From Apiosordaria backusii (taxonomy: Eukaryota > Ascomycota > Sordariomycetes > Sordariales > Lasiosphaeriaceae): 64,000 nt of DNA. The position numbers and the translations under genes were made by a program. The stretch lies in assembly GCA_030549205.1 (NCBI GenBank), contig JAUKTV010000002.1:186001-250000 (forward strand), read 5' to 3'. Under the pieces are notes generated by a model, which saw nothing but the letters and a program-made list of their open reading frames with translations, did not search any database and had not been told where the DNA came from. Positions 11,936 through 23,793 of this stretch are shown piece by piece (position 1 is the first letter of the stretch; each line of letters begins with the position of its first letter).

Positions 11936-13270
11936 AATACTTATATAATATTAAAAAATAATTATTAAATTAAGGATTAAAAATATACTTAAAGTATATA
12001 AAAAAAGCGCTATCGAAGTAGTTATAAAAAGATTATAGTTAAAAAACACTATACTTTCTTATACTAACGATCTAAAAAAAGACTATTTAAATAATTTTAA
12101 TAATAAAAAACCTTCTATAAATTAATTAATTATAAAGGTAATATAGGTTATTTTTATAATAGAAAAATTAATTAAAAGTATAAATAATTATTAAATTTAA
12201 AAAGAAAGTTACTATAAATATAAAGTTAATAACTTATCTAATAAAATATTAAAGGTAAATATAAATACTTATAAAGAAAAAGAAAGGCTTATTTATATTT
12301 TAAAAAGGCATTAAATTAATAACTATAAAACGACCTATAAATAAAGCGACTTATAAAATAAAAAGAAAAACTTTATAAAAGGCTAGAATTTAATAATAAA
12401 ATTAAATTTCTATTAACTAATTAACTATTAACAGTTATAAAGCTATCGCTAATAAAGTAAATATAGCGTAGTTACTATAGGAGAGGAGATTTATTAAAGT
12501 ATAAAAGGTTAAAGGAAGAAAAGAAATAAAGTAATAGTAATTGTAAAGAAATAATAAAATAATTAAAAATAAAAAGTTAAAAGCTTAAGCTCTTAAATAA
12601 CCACTTACCTTATAACTTTAATAATTTAAGGCTAGGCTATAAACTATAACTATATAATAGTAATAGGCTTTAAAAAAAAAATAAAGCCTATTTATAAAAA
12701 GGTCTTTTAAAAAATATATCTAGAAAGTAACCGACTTGTAAATATTTTAAATACTATTTAAAAGCAATTAATAAAAGAAGGTTTATTTACTTTTCCCCTT
12801 TATCTTTTTACCTTTCCTTTACTCTATTTAACTTTCCCTTTAACTCCTTCTTTTACTTTACCTTCTATCCTATAATATCTCTTTAAATTACTAATAATAT
12901 ATTTATTAATAAATTACTATTATTATATAAGGTCGCTTAATTTTATAAATTTATTACTTTTATTTTATTTATAATATAAAGGTATACTGCCTATAATTTA
13001 TTACCTTCTTTTTTATTTATAATATAAAAGCGTTTAATTTATAATTTACTATTATAGCTTCTTTTTACTATATAATATACTTACTTTCTACTTCCTTTTT
13101 TTTATTAACCTTATTACTATTCTACTTATAATAAAGGGCTGACCTTTTTATATCCTCTATTTAATTAATAACTTTCCTAATTATTTAGCCTTTTCTTTAA
13201 TTTTACTATTATAAAGGACCTTAAGTACGGTTTTTAAGGATAGGAACTTAAAAAAAAAGAGGCCCTATTA

Positions 13271-13665
13271 AGGTATAATTTCGGTAAGCTTAAAAGATAA
13301 AGGTCCTAAATTAATAATAAAAGTATCTAATAATTAATAATTAATAGGCCTTTTAAGGTTTATTAACATAGTATAAGTAATATAGTTATAATAGTTAAAC
13401 GTTTATATATATATTTAATTAACGGTTAAATTAAAGTAAACTATAAAATCCTATAATAGAAAGAAGTCTTTAAAAGAGGTAGTTAAGTTTAAGTTACTGG
13501 TAAGGTATATAAGGTAATAGGGTAAACTTAGGATTTTAAGAAGGCTAGAGTTTAGTATAAGTAGAATAATATACCTATATTAAACTACTATTATATTCTT
13601 ATCGTAAACCCGTCGTATATATAGTACAGGCTACTTACTTAGCCTTACATTCTAACGTATAAAAA
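13271..13665 (+). repeat. Dispersed repeat segment B, copy 2
   Basis: This is a RIP-diverged copy of 862-1255. It is more mutated in its first 130 bp (for example AAAAGATAAAGGTCCTAAAT against AGAGGACAGAGGTCCTGGGC) but better preserved at its 3' end (TAAACCCGTCGTATATATAG). Confidence 0.75.
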
Positions 13666-13685
13666 CTCCCCTGACACTTTAATAT

Positions 13686-13800
13686 CTAATTACTATTATA
13701 TACTATAAATAAAATCCTCTTTACTTTTAATATTCTATACCATTCCTTATATAAATTTATATTTATAGGCCTATAAAATACCTATTTTAATAAATTATAA
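13686..13800 (+). repeat. Dispersed repeat segment C, copy 1
   Basis: This matches 17921-18030 in the same orientation. Both copies contain an ATACTA(C/T)A(G/A)ATAAAA(C/T)CCTCTTTAC block and an ATAGGCCT block. Here it directly follows segment B. Confidence 0.65.
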
Positions 13801-16800
13801 ACTTAAGTTTATATTATTTAAATAAATTTCTTTATTTTATAGTCTTTATAATAATACCTATTTTATAAACTTTATTTATTATAAACTATTAAAAACTTAA
13901 AAAATAATATTTTAATACTTTTAATAGTACTTTTACTTCTCTTTTAAATACTAAAGATTTAAAAAATAGCATTTTAATACTTCTAATAGTATTTTTATTT
14001 CCTTTTTAAATATTAAAAACTTAAAAAATAACATTCTAATATTTTTAATAATACTTCTATTTCCCTTTTAAACCTTTAACCTTTTTTATTATAAAGAATA
14101 AAAATATACATAACCTTTTTATAAACTTTAAAATTTTAAAGACCTTCTGTCTTTTATTAACTTTTAACTTTTTTAAAGGCCTTAATTTTATTTACTATTT
14201 CTAATAATTATAAAATAACCTTATAATTACCTTTAATAGTAAAATTAAAACTATTATAGTAAGTTTTATTAATTAAATTAAAACTTTAAATATTAAAATT
14301 AACTAAATTAATACTTATATTAATAATTTTAATATTTACTTTCTTTTAAAATATACTACTTTAAGCCTCTCTAAATTTTCTTTTAAACCTTCTATAAACC
14401 TACTTACATTACCTTTATTTTTAAACATTTTAATTTATATAAGTCTATTAACTTCTATTATTATACTTATTATAATACCTTCTTTTAATTAAATTACTTA
14501 AAATATTATTATACTTTTAATAAAGGATTTTAATAAATAAATTCTTTACTTTATTAAAAAATAAAAACTTTTAAATTTTAAAAATTAATACTTTTAATAC
14601 TAAGCTTTTATTATTTAAATAAGGGTTTTAAACCTTTTTAAATTTATAAATAAACTTAAATTAATTATTAATTTATTAAATAATAACTTAAAAGCCTTTT
14701 TTTTTTTACTATTTAAAATACCCTATAAATAAACTTACTATTTATTATTAAAGTTAAAGATTCTTTAATAACCCTTTTTTAATAATTATAAATTTAATAT
14801 ACTTTTATTTAAACTATCTTCTTAAGGTTCGGTGGTATATACACAAAACATAACACACAGATGCTCACGATTAACATAATAGTAAATAGTATTTTTAAAT
14901 TATTTGGTATACTATTAAACTAACTACTTATTAAAGCGTCTTAGCCTTCACTATTACACCCGCAATCAATATTAACTTTACTAACTATCCTTCTACTTTA
15001 TCCTTCTATATAAATACTTTATCCTAAATCCTTATATTATTATTATTAATCCATAATCTTTAATTAAACTTAATTAACCCTTATTTAAATCAATAAAGTT
15101 CGGTATATTATTTAATAAATAAAGTATTAAGCTTATATATAGCTAAATCTTAAGTATAAATAAAGCCTATATTTTGCTTTTTACTATCTTTTTTTAATAT
15201 AGCTATTATTATATTAACTAATTTAACTTTATTACTATTCTATATTAAGATTTTATATTTATAGGCTTTTAATATAATTATATACTAGTATTATATTAAT
15301 ACTATCTTTTAATTATTAAATTGTATAGAATAGACCTATATTTAATATTATAATCAGTTAAATCTTAATATAGTAAGTAATATAAAAGAAGAATATAGTA
15401 AGTAATGTAAGAAAGGAAAGGCAAAAAAGAGTAAACAGGATCCTTTTTAACCTTATATAAACGCTAATACCTAGCCCTAACGCAAACTAGCAAAGGAATC
15501 ATCGGTATAGTTATAAATAATTCGATAATAAAGAAAGCGGTTAGAACGTTTAGCTATAATATCATTATATAAGCTTATTATTAAACTCGATAGTAAAAAG
15601 TTTAACTATATAATAAATACATAATAAATACGTAATAATTACATAACTATAATGGTAACTCCAGGCAATTTAAATAGCACACCAGATCAACTATAAAGAG
15701 AACCAACGTCAGGTATAGCGTTATAAAAGAATTTTTTTTTTTTTAAAAGCTCCACTTCTTAGAGAGACATTACTTTTAATAATAAAAAGTCTTTATAATA
15801 ACTTAAACTTTAAATTTTAAGCCCCTTATTTTTAATATAACTATTTATTTTTACCTAAATTATAAAATCTTTATTATTAACTATATTAATAACTATTTAA
15901 TTATAAGCCCTAAACCTTTATAACTTTAAACTTTAAAAAACATTATAAGGAAGTATTATAATATTAAAAATTTAAGTTTTATTTATTATTTTTTTAATAT
16001 TTAAATTAAATATAATAAGTTTTAATAATACCTTTAAATTTATTAAAAAGCCTATATTATAAAGGTAATTAAATATTTTAAAATTAATATTAAATTAATT
16101 CTCTTTTTACTAAATTTTAGAATTATAAATAAAGGTAATAAGCCTAAAAACCCCATAAGCCTTTCTAATTAATATTTATATTAATAATTAATTAATACTT
16201 CAATATATACTATAGTTTAAATTAAACTTAATATAGTTTTTAACATTTAATAGCTTTTATAATATTTAATATAGCTTATTAATATTTATTTAAAAACTAT
16301 AAAATTATTACTTTCTTACTTTTATTTTAATATTTATAATACTATTAATTATAACTTTAATAGTAATTTAAAGTTTATTAATTTTATTAATAGTAATTGG
16401 GTTAAGTATAAGAAAAGCATTAAATCTATTTATAGTTAGTTATTTACTTTAATTAAAGGATTTATTAATTAAAAATTTAAAAAAATATTTACTATATCCT
16501 TTAGTACTTTAAAGGCTAAATATATTAAGTTTATTAAAAGCTTTAAGGAAGTTATATAATTTAAAGGTTTTTTTTTAAAAAATTTCTAAACTTATTATAA
16601 GCCCTATCTTTCTATTATATAATAATAAAGGCTTTATTGTTATTATTTATAATAATAAGTATAATTATTAAATTAAATATATTTTAATTCGATTTTAAAA
16701 GGTTAAAGAGGTTATATTTATTAAAGTTATTATTATAATTTACCTTTTTATAAAGGAGATATTTATTAATAGCTTTATTAAAGTTTTACTTATAGTATTA

Positions 16801-16813
16801 TTTAATACCTTTT

Positions 16814-17290
16814 CCCCTGTGGTGTAGTGGCATGTACCTGAGGGCCTCTTAAATTGCTGCATTCAATTGAGAGGTAGTGAGTTTGAGTCTTGCGCAGGGC
16901 AAAAGAGCTGAATTTTCATTGGCCAATGGCTGAGGTAAAAAAGTGGGGCGGGGCCTACTTTTACCGTAACCCACAGACCAATAAAACAGCCCTGCTACCT
17001 AGGGGTACCCACTAGACGTAGATACAGCTGCGAGGCTATAGTTATACCGAAACCGGCTAAGGGGACATTTTATCGAAGCCTTACGGGGCTAGAGGCGTTA
17101 GGATAGTTTAGAAGCCGGGTATAAGTGAGGATAAAGGGGTTTTAGTCCAGTTAAACCTAAATAGGTTAGATAAAAATATATAGGTTTCCTCTTGAAATAG
17201 GTAGCGGCCTTACGGCTTATATATAGCGACCTCTTTAGCTAAGTATAGATAGGCTGATTCCTAATCTACTATGACGTTTAACGATGTTTA
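16814..17290 (+). mobile_element. tRNA-headed SINE-like element
   Basis: An island of better-preserved sequence sits inside RIPped DNA. Its head (16815-16899) resembles a tRNA: acceptor strands CCCTGTG and CGCAGGG pair over 7 bp, there is an A-box-like TGGTGTAGTGG, and a B-box-like GAGTTTGAGTC. The central arm is a long hairpin (CCTCTTAAATTG with CAATTGAGAGG) around a 7-nt loop. About 390 bp of unrelated, gene-free sequence follows and merges into AT-rich DNA. That layout is typical of tRNA-derived SINEs. A diverged true tRNA gene is less likely because of the enlarged arm and the location. Confidence 0.5.
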
Positions 17291-17381
17291 ATATTATATT
17301 ATATTTAATACCTTTATTTTATTATTAAACCTTTTTAAATTCTTTTAATTAGTACTATATATTACGGTTATAAAGAGGATA

Positions 17382-17914
17382 TTAAAATATAGTATTTAAT
17401 TGTAAACTTTATAATATATTTTAGTTTATAATTTATAGAGTTAATAATAATTAATAGTTTAGAATTATAGTATTTATTAATATTTTATTATAGTAATTAT
17501 AGTAATCTTTAAACTTTTAAAATAACCTAAGACTTTAAGTAGTTAGCGTATTATAACGGTAAAACGTTAATACCTTATACTTTATAAATAGTTTTTAATT
17601 AATATATTTAATAGTTAAATTTAACCGGCCAGTTAAGTCTATAACTAGCGGACTTAATGGGTATTTAAGCCCTATAGTTAATAGATTTAATAGGTATTTA
17701 AGCTTTAAAATAAAGAAAGGTTTAAAGAATAATATAGGATTAAAAATTTATAATAAGTTTTATCCTTTACAACTATTTACTATAATATTTTCCTAGTTAT
17801 TAAGTTAATTTAATATATTAGTTTATTATATTTTACAATGCTTTATAAGCCTATATTATAGTATTTACTTTTTATATATTGTAAGACATCGCCTCTATAA
17901 TCTACCTTCCTTTA
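17382..17914 (+). repeat. Dispersed repeat segment A, copy 2
   Basis: This is a RIP-diverged copy of 316-858 in the same orientation. It is followed directly by segment C rather than B. Confidence 0.75.
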
Positions 17915-18030
17915 GTGCCCAACTACTATCATATACTACAGATAAAACCCTCTTTACTCTTAGTATTTTACGCCGTTCCCTGCACAGGTCTATACCTATA
18001 GGCCTGTAAGACACCTATCTTAACAGTAAC
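17915..18030 (+). repeat. Dispersed repeat segment C, copy 2
   Basis: This is the less-mutated copy of 13686-13800. It keeps GTTCCCTGCACAGG and CTATAGGCCTGTAAG where the other copy is C-to-T converted. Confidence 0.65.
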
Positions 18031-18400
18031 CAAAATTATTAAAACCTTAATTAATACTATTACTATTATTTAATTTAACTATATTATTATAATATTAAAC
18101 TTAAAAAAGTAACCTAATTTTAAACTTAATTATATTAAAGTAATTAAAACCTTTAATATTTTTAAAAATGGTATTTTAAAAGCTTTAATTATCGAAATAG
18201 TTAAAAAGGAAAAGTAAATAAAATAATTAAGGAAAATTACTGAAAAGGTCTATAAGTAAAAGGTTAATAGAAAATAACTTAACTCTTAAAATAATTAAAA
18301 TAAAGGAGTAAATAAAATAGGTAAAGAAAGTCGTTAAGAAGGTCTATAAATACTAGAAAAGTTAATAGTAAATAAATCGTATAAACGGTAGGGAAGTATG

Positions 18401-19121
18401 TACAATTCTAATTTTAATATACCCAGAAAATGACAATTTGGACCTACCATACCTTTTGAGTATGGCAAGTCTCCTCTGAAGGGGCCGTCTTATGGTATAT
18501 GGACGATACCAGAGTCTATTGTAACATCTTGTCATGCCACAAATATGTACTCATTCTCGGGATGAGATAAGCATCTGAAATTATGGAGCCATAGATGACA
18601 AGGTCTATACACGAAGAACAAATGCTTTACACGGACTGAGATCTATCCAAGGCAAACGAGAGTGTACTGAGATATACAGTTTTTGATTTTAGGAGTGCGA
18701 GAGTTGTGGAAAAAGGTGATAAATTGTAAAGGAAGCTGTTAAATTGGGCTTCCTGAAGTAGGATGTGTGGCGTGGTGGATCTCTTCGACTGGGTCAAAGA
18801 GTGGGGCGCAGTCAGATACGAGATAAGAGATAAGGACTTGTGAATGCCCTCACCTAACCACTTCAGGTATCAGTAGGCCATGGCTAGGCTGCCTTATAAT
18901 ACTGGTTGCTTCTACACTGGCCCTAGGGCAAATCTTAGGGTCGGGTGTGTTTAACGGAGTTATTTGTGCACAGAACAGTACAATGAGCCTCTTAGCATAG
19001 TACGAAAACGCGCGGTCTTAACTCAGCTTACTCGTAGGTTCATCCCAACAGTCCAACCGTACGTAGCCAACTGATCAAGCATGTAATTTATCAAGACATC
19101 TAACATTCCTCTCAAACCTCC
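18401..19121. other. Intergenic, normal composition, no gene seen
   Basis: This is the transition from RIPped DNA to normal composition. No reading frame of useful length, RNA gene or repeat was recognised. Confidence 0.5.
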
Positions 19122-19790
19122 TCACCAATACCTCGGCTAAAGCAAACCAAGATCGGACAACCTCTCCCTAATAACGATACCGTACCAAGAGAGGCCGTAT
19201 TTTATAAACGTTGATGTAGATGTTCAAAGATTTCTCAACCGTGGCTCAATGCATGGAAAATAGTGAGACGTTTGGCTCTTTTATTAACGGCCAATCAACC
19301 ATTTTCTAATGGTTGGCCAATTTTAAGAGTGTGGTATCTCAAGGAAGGCAGGTACCTCTACTCGAACTAAGAATGCACGTTCGTTTTCATAAGAATTGTG
19401 GCTCAATGCGTGAATAAAAACCGGGGAAATCTTAGTATAGCAGTCTTATCCACATCCCAAACCCCGATCATATCCCTCTCCCGGTCCCGATCCGGCCTCG
19501 GCCCCTTCCTCCCTTGTCTCTCCCACACACCCCTCTCCCACTCCATCTGCTCCTCACTCGGCTGATACTCCAACCCAACAGCCTGCAACATCCCCTGCCT
19601 CTGCGCCCAGACATACCTCACATCCAGCAGCGGATCCTCCTGCAACTTCTTGTCCATAGCCTCAGATATCTCCCTCCCTAGCATCCTCAGGCGACTCCGG
19701 ATATACGCATTGCGGTCCCTTAACTTGGACAACTCCCGCTGGGCGGCATACAACGCCGGCCATGATCCGCTCAACTTGACAGGATGACCA
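19122..19790 (-). pseudogene. Broken partial duplicate of the gene at 21281-22279
   Basis: The frame 19403-19774 (123 residues) closely resembles the C-terminal third of the protein at 21281-22279. Shared motifs include SW.ALYAAQREL, LDVRYVWAQR.GML and VWDVDK. Homology extends upstream to PVK near 19790 and then stops, so the N-terminal two thirds are missing. The last residues of the family (RERLSD.GLL...PRY) reappear separately at 19122-19181 with a TAG inside. An inserted stretch (19182-19435) splits the two parts. It is a 5'-truncated, insertion-split and nonsense-bearing copy. The function of the family is unknown to me. Confidence 0.8.
19182..19435. mobile_element. Insertion of about 255 bp in the duplicate gene
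   Basis: This sequence is absent from the intact paralogue and interrupts the homology between DVDK and RERLSD. It contains a palindrome, GGCCAATCAACC...GGTTGGCC (19289-19318), and near-identical blocks GTGGCTCAATGC(A/G)TG near 19232 and 19399. I see no convincing terminal inverted repeats. A small non-autonomous transposon is possible but unproven. Confidence 0.4.
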
Positions 19791-21280
19791 ATTCAAAACA
19801 CAAAGCTAAATACAGGCGACAGCCACAAGGCACCAAGAACGCTAGAAAACCAAAAAGCTATCACACAGCGAAGGCCAAATGCGCACAAGATATCCAAGAA
19901 CGTACGGGCGGTATGGTTGCGTAGCGTGGTGAAGCTGAGGATGGAGCAAAAGCTGAGACTAAAAGAGGTCAGAGTCAATACCATTCAGCACATCACGAGG
20001 TGAGAGTATGTACCAGACTGGCATCTAAGGCAAGAGAACAGATGACATGCGAGCTGACAGTTGGTGATTTACCCCTACCGACGCTTGGGTAGTTCGCTGT
20101 TAGGCTGGATCGAGAATGCCGGATGCTGCCTTGCAAGGATATCATGTCGGGAAACAGATATGGGCAGATAGGGTCGACGACAGTGGTTAACGACAGAAGG
20201 TCGATGACAGAGTGTCGAATAGCGAAAGAAGATGTCGAGAACTGATGTAAGAAAGAATGCCGATAAAATGATATTCGATATTGATATGGTGGCTCGCATT
20301 GGTGAAAAGCCCTCGAGCCATAGCAGGGGGCCCACCACCCGCCCCAAATGTACACTGTTGTTGTTGTTGTTGTTGTTTTCGCTGTTGTCTTCTAACTCTA
20401 TGCCCGACTCCACATCCGGCTGAGCCTGTGGACGGATTCGTAATGATGATAATGAGCGGGGAGGGGGTCGGAGAAGCGGGGATAAGAGCGGTAAATGTAG
20501 AATTCATGTTTGCAGACGATATCAACTAAATATTGTTTGTCTTAACCAAGTTGTTGTTAGCAATTGGTTGTTGAGAGAAGAGAAGAAGAAACGCGAAACG
20601 CCAGGAACCGGGCTGCGACAAATAGAGAATACGACACGCGTAACCGTCAGGATTGGCAAGAACGTCCATTCATTATGGGTAAGGTATCCTGGCCCCATCG
20701 TATCCAGATATCATCCCAGCAAGAACTTTCAGCCCTGTTTGCTCACGCTGCTCTTGGCCTCAGCATCGTTTGCCAACCACCGATCACTCCTCGAGCTCAT
20801 GTCTGGACAGGCTCGAGATACCCACGTTCTTCTTGTTTGCTCGCGCTTCCGTTTAACACAACATCATGCGCCTTTACACTTTTAGCTCAGAACACCAAGC
20901 AATCTAAAGCCACATCACGTCATGCAACCCTTACCTGGATCGCCCCAGCATCTACTTCTTCCAGCCTCTCTACCTGTCTTCTACCCCCAAAACCCAACCA
21001 TGCGCCGTCGCTATCACTACTAGCCGAGGCTGTTGCCGCCAGATCACAACACAAACCACCCGGAGCATTTGAGGAGGCTGTTTCCTTCCTTGAGTATCGT
21101 CATTAACACGCCTTATATTGTGACAAGACTACATACACACAGCGGCATTGCAGAGAAAGAAAAACACTAGATATTCCCAGTGTATCGGTTATGTCGAGGA
21201 GTCTGTTGGCTGTCGGGGCGAGTGTGTACTTTGACACACACGCTATCTAACTGTTGAAGAGCACCTGCTATCAACCATCA
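19791..21280. other. Intergenic, no supported gene
   Basis: Several overlapping frames of 60-180 codons occur on both strands, for example 20564-21106 on the plus strand. They are low-complexity and match no family I know. One microsatellite is present (20357-20377). Confidence 0.45.
20357..20377. repeat. (GTT)7 microsatellite
   Basis: Seven perfect GTT units. Confidence 0.9.
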
Positions 21281-22279
21281 TCACCGATACCGCGGCGAAA
21301 GCAGCCCCACATCTGACAGCCTCTCTCTAAGGATTATACTCTTATCCACATCCCAAACCCACTTCGTGTCCTTCGCTCCATCCGGGGGTGGTCCGGGGCA
21401 GCCCTCTCTCTCCCAATCAATATGTTCCTGGCTTTGCTCATAGTCTCCCAACCCAACAGCATGTAACATTCCCCTTCTTTGCGCCCAGACATACCTCACA
21501 TCCAGCCAGGGGGCTTCCTTCATCTTTTCGTCCATTGCTTCTGGGAGGTCTCTTTCGAGCTTCCTCAATCGATTAGAGACATAAGCATCCACGTCCCGCA
21601 GCCTGTTCAGCTCCCTCTGCGCGGCGTATAAAGCAGACCAAGAGCCATCAATCTTGACAGGCAGCAGCAACTCAGACGCCTGAACCCAGTCATATGGAGG
21701 CGGGTAGTTATCGCTGTATCTGTGTTGGTACAGTGGGACGTTGCAGACAGTCCAACTGCTACTATTTTCGGGTCCACCACCGCCCATAGTAGCGTAGACC
21801 TCTGGCTTTTCGGGGTCATTCTCTGGGTCGTGGTAGTAGCGGCCGAGCTCTTCGCCGAAGTGGCAGCGGGCGACTCGTGACCATTCTTGAGGTAGGATCT
21901 GGATGACGTCGTCTAGTTCGTGGCCTTGGTAGCCTTCCCATGTTGTTGGTGGGGGAACATGGATGGTGCCGTTGGACATGTAGGGGAGCGGTCTGCAAAG
22001 GTAGGGAGAGACGAGGGGGTTGCATGTCGGAGAGTGTTCGGGTTGTGATTGTGATTGGTTTCGAGATATCAGATCTGACAGCCTGAGCTCGCGGGAAGAT
22101 ACAGGATAGGGGGGTGGTTGTGCTGGTGGATGGTTTTCCGCTTCCAGGGCGGATAGTTCAGGGTCAGAGGCCGAGAAGGTAGGTTCGGAAGCGGGTGTTT
22201 GATTGCCCTGAGGTTGGGGCTCCTTCCACATTGCTTTGAGAAGCAATTTATTCCATGCTGATCGTAGTGTACCTTTCAT
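21281..22279 (-). CDS. Hypothetical fungal protein, intact paralogue
   Basis: This is an uninterrupted frame of 332 codons from the ATG at 22279. The frame stays open upstream to 22339, but only with a TTG start. I do not recognise the family. The N-terminal 100 residues are Pro/Ser-rich and probably disordered. The middle holds PPPTTWEGYQGHELDD and WSRVARCHFGEELGRYY. The C-terminal part (SALYAAQREL, LDVRYVWAQRRGML, WVWDVDKSIIL) is charged, helical-looking and conserved in the broken duplicate at 19122-19790. No signal peptide or membrane segment is seen. Conservation concentrated in the C-terminal third suggests that region is the functional domain. No intron is needed. Confidence 0.7.
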   Translation of the reverse strand: MKGTLRSAWNKLLLKAMWKEPQPQGNQTPASEPTFSASDPELSALEAENHPPAQPPPYPVSSRELRLSDLISRNQSQSQPEHSPTCNPLVSPYLCRPLPYMSNGTIHVPPPTTWEGYQGHELDDVIQILPQEWSRVARCHFGEELGRYYHDPENDPEKPEVYATMGGGGPENSSSWTVCNVPLYQHRYSDNYPPPYDWVQASELLLPVKIDGSWSALYAAQRELNRLRDVDAYVSNRLRKLERDLPEAMDEKMKEAPWLDVRYVWAQRRGMLHAVGLGDYEQSQEHIDWEREGCPGPPPDGAKDTKWVWDVDKSIILRERLSDVGLLSPRYR

Positions 22280-23361
22280 GATGTGAGAGGGGCGTTGTAC
22301 ACCAGGGTTTGGGTAATTTGCTGGATCCTCAATCTCCAAGTTTCAGAGTTTTTCAAATGCATCACAAGTTAAGGAACGTTGAGGAACTTTTTATGGCTTG
22401 GGAAAAGAAGAACCTTGTTGATCAAAACTCTAAAGTCACTTTTTTGAGCAAATTATCAAAAGGTTAATGGAAATATCCGTGGTATTCACAAGGCTGAAAG
22501 CCAGTGGCTGGAGCTTGATATGAAGATATCAACAGTTTTGTTGTGAGGCGGGATGTTTTCATCACTGCTAGACGTCTTCGAATCGCCATCCAGGCTGAGC
22601 TCGATATTGAGTGGGGCGAATGTGGTTTTGTCGCTAGCAGGGGATGAGTGCTTGCCCCGACTCTTTTCATCTTGATGTTGGTCGATTTGGATGAGTCGAA
22701 AAAGGTGAGCGTTCATGATCGTCACCACTCAGCTGGCCACGATACCACTGTAGCGCTGATTCGAGGAATGGCGCGACATAGGTACTGATATAGGCATACC
22801 TCGTTGCATGACCGAGGTTCATCCAGGAAACCTACATGTATACCCTGAGGGCCATCGCTGCTGCGGCAACGATGATGGTGGAGATGTTTAATGTCCCGCG
22901 TGAGCGAATGTAGAAATGGCGCGAACGAGCGTCGGTAGAAAAGACGCGCCTGAACCTCCGTGTCCTGGGGTCCTGTGTCGTCGGCCATGTTGCCACCCAC
23001 TTGTGCAGTGCCCGGTGGTATAATTCCCTGTGATGCGATGTTTTGTCCAGTCATGTCTTGGGTAGGTATTACTACCTCCAGGGGTAAGTGTCGAAACCTC
23101 CTGTCGTGACGGGAAAGTCTATGTCATCAGCGCGTGGCCGCGGTTTGAGAAGGTGCGCTCGGTCGCGAGCCTGGATCCTTTCTTGCAGCCCCAGCCGTGT
23201 TGTCTCGCGTTTGCTGGTTACCACAATCTTGGTGACCATCGCTGATACGAAAAAGCTGCACATCATGTTGTGCACGTGCCATGCACAGACTGTGGAGGAC
23301 ATATCAAAACAGCTCGTCTGTGCTAGCTTCTTCTTCTTCCTTATTCAATTCAATACAATCA
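22280..23361. other. Intergenic, no supported gene
   Basis: Minus-strand frames of 68-110 codons (for example 22722-23054) occur but cannot be joined by convincing splice sites into a recognisable protein. A decayed gene is possible. Confidence 0.4.
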
Positions 23362-23793
23362 ATGTGTGTACCACCTATTATTACCATCACGCTGTCCGTT
23401 CTCTTGTCAATCGCCAACATCTTCGCGGGCGTCTTTCAATTCCGTCAGTGGCTCATCTAGTTGTATGCGCAAGTTTTGGTGTCTTTGGCGTTGTATCTGT
23501 TGCTGCATCTGTTGCTTCATCCCGCGCAGGTTCTTGGACGGTATCATCAATGACAACGCCAACAACAACAACAGCACTCAGAATCCGGCACCCCTCCGAA
23601 CCCCGGACAAGCACAAGTCATTGCGGCACAACCCCGTCAAGCTATTGCATCGAAACCTGGCTCTGTACCAGCTCCTGTACAAGCCAGCGCGGCGCAACCC
23701 GGTCCCGTACATGTCATTGCAGCACAATCTGGTCAACCTGAAGCTATTGAGCTGCAACCCGGAGCCAAGCCTCACTTCATAGGCATTTCTTGA
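23362..23793 (+). pseudogene. Small hydrophobic, Gln/Pro-rich ORF with two stops
   Basis: One frame of 144 codons runs from ATG 23362 to TGA 23791-23793, interrupted only by TAG at 23458-23460 and TGA at 23551-23553. Both stops can arise by a single C-to-T change (CAG, CGA). The first 60 residues are hydrophobic, with two membrane-like stretches (around TLSVLLSIANIFAGV and LVSLALYLLLHLLL). The rest has a poly-Gln run and imperfect AQPGQ/AAQ.GQ repeats. I do not recognise the protein. Consistent codon phase and the repeat character make chance unlikely. Alternatively the stops lie in unrecognised introns. Confidence 0.45.

Larger units (their letters stand above)
10551..16813. other. RIP-degraded AT-rich block
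   Basis: About 6.3 kb of very AT-rich DNA has no reading frame. It includes repeat segments B and C (13271-13800) and short runs of AATAACC/TTTTAAA-type simple sequence around 11740-11930. A slightly less mutated patch lies near 15410-15740. It is interpreted as RIPped transposon remains. No gene is seen. Confidence 0.8.
17291..18400. other. RIP-degraded AT-rich block
   Basis: AT-rich DNA contains repeat segments A and C (17382-18030). No gene is seen. Composition returns to normal near 18400, the border of the heterochromatin-like region. Confidence 0.75.

Noticed and set aside
20564..21106. 180-codon plus-strand frame
   Set aside because: It uses a non-ATG start, is low-complexity, has no familiar motif, and overlaps a second open frame.
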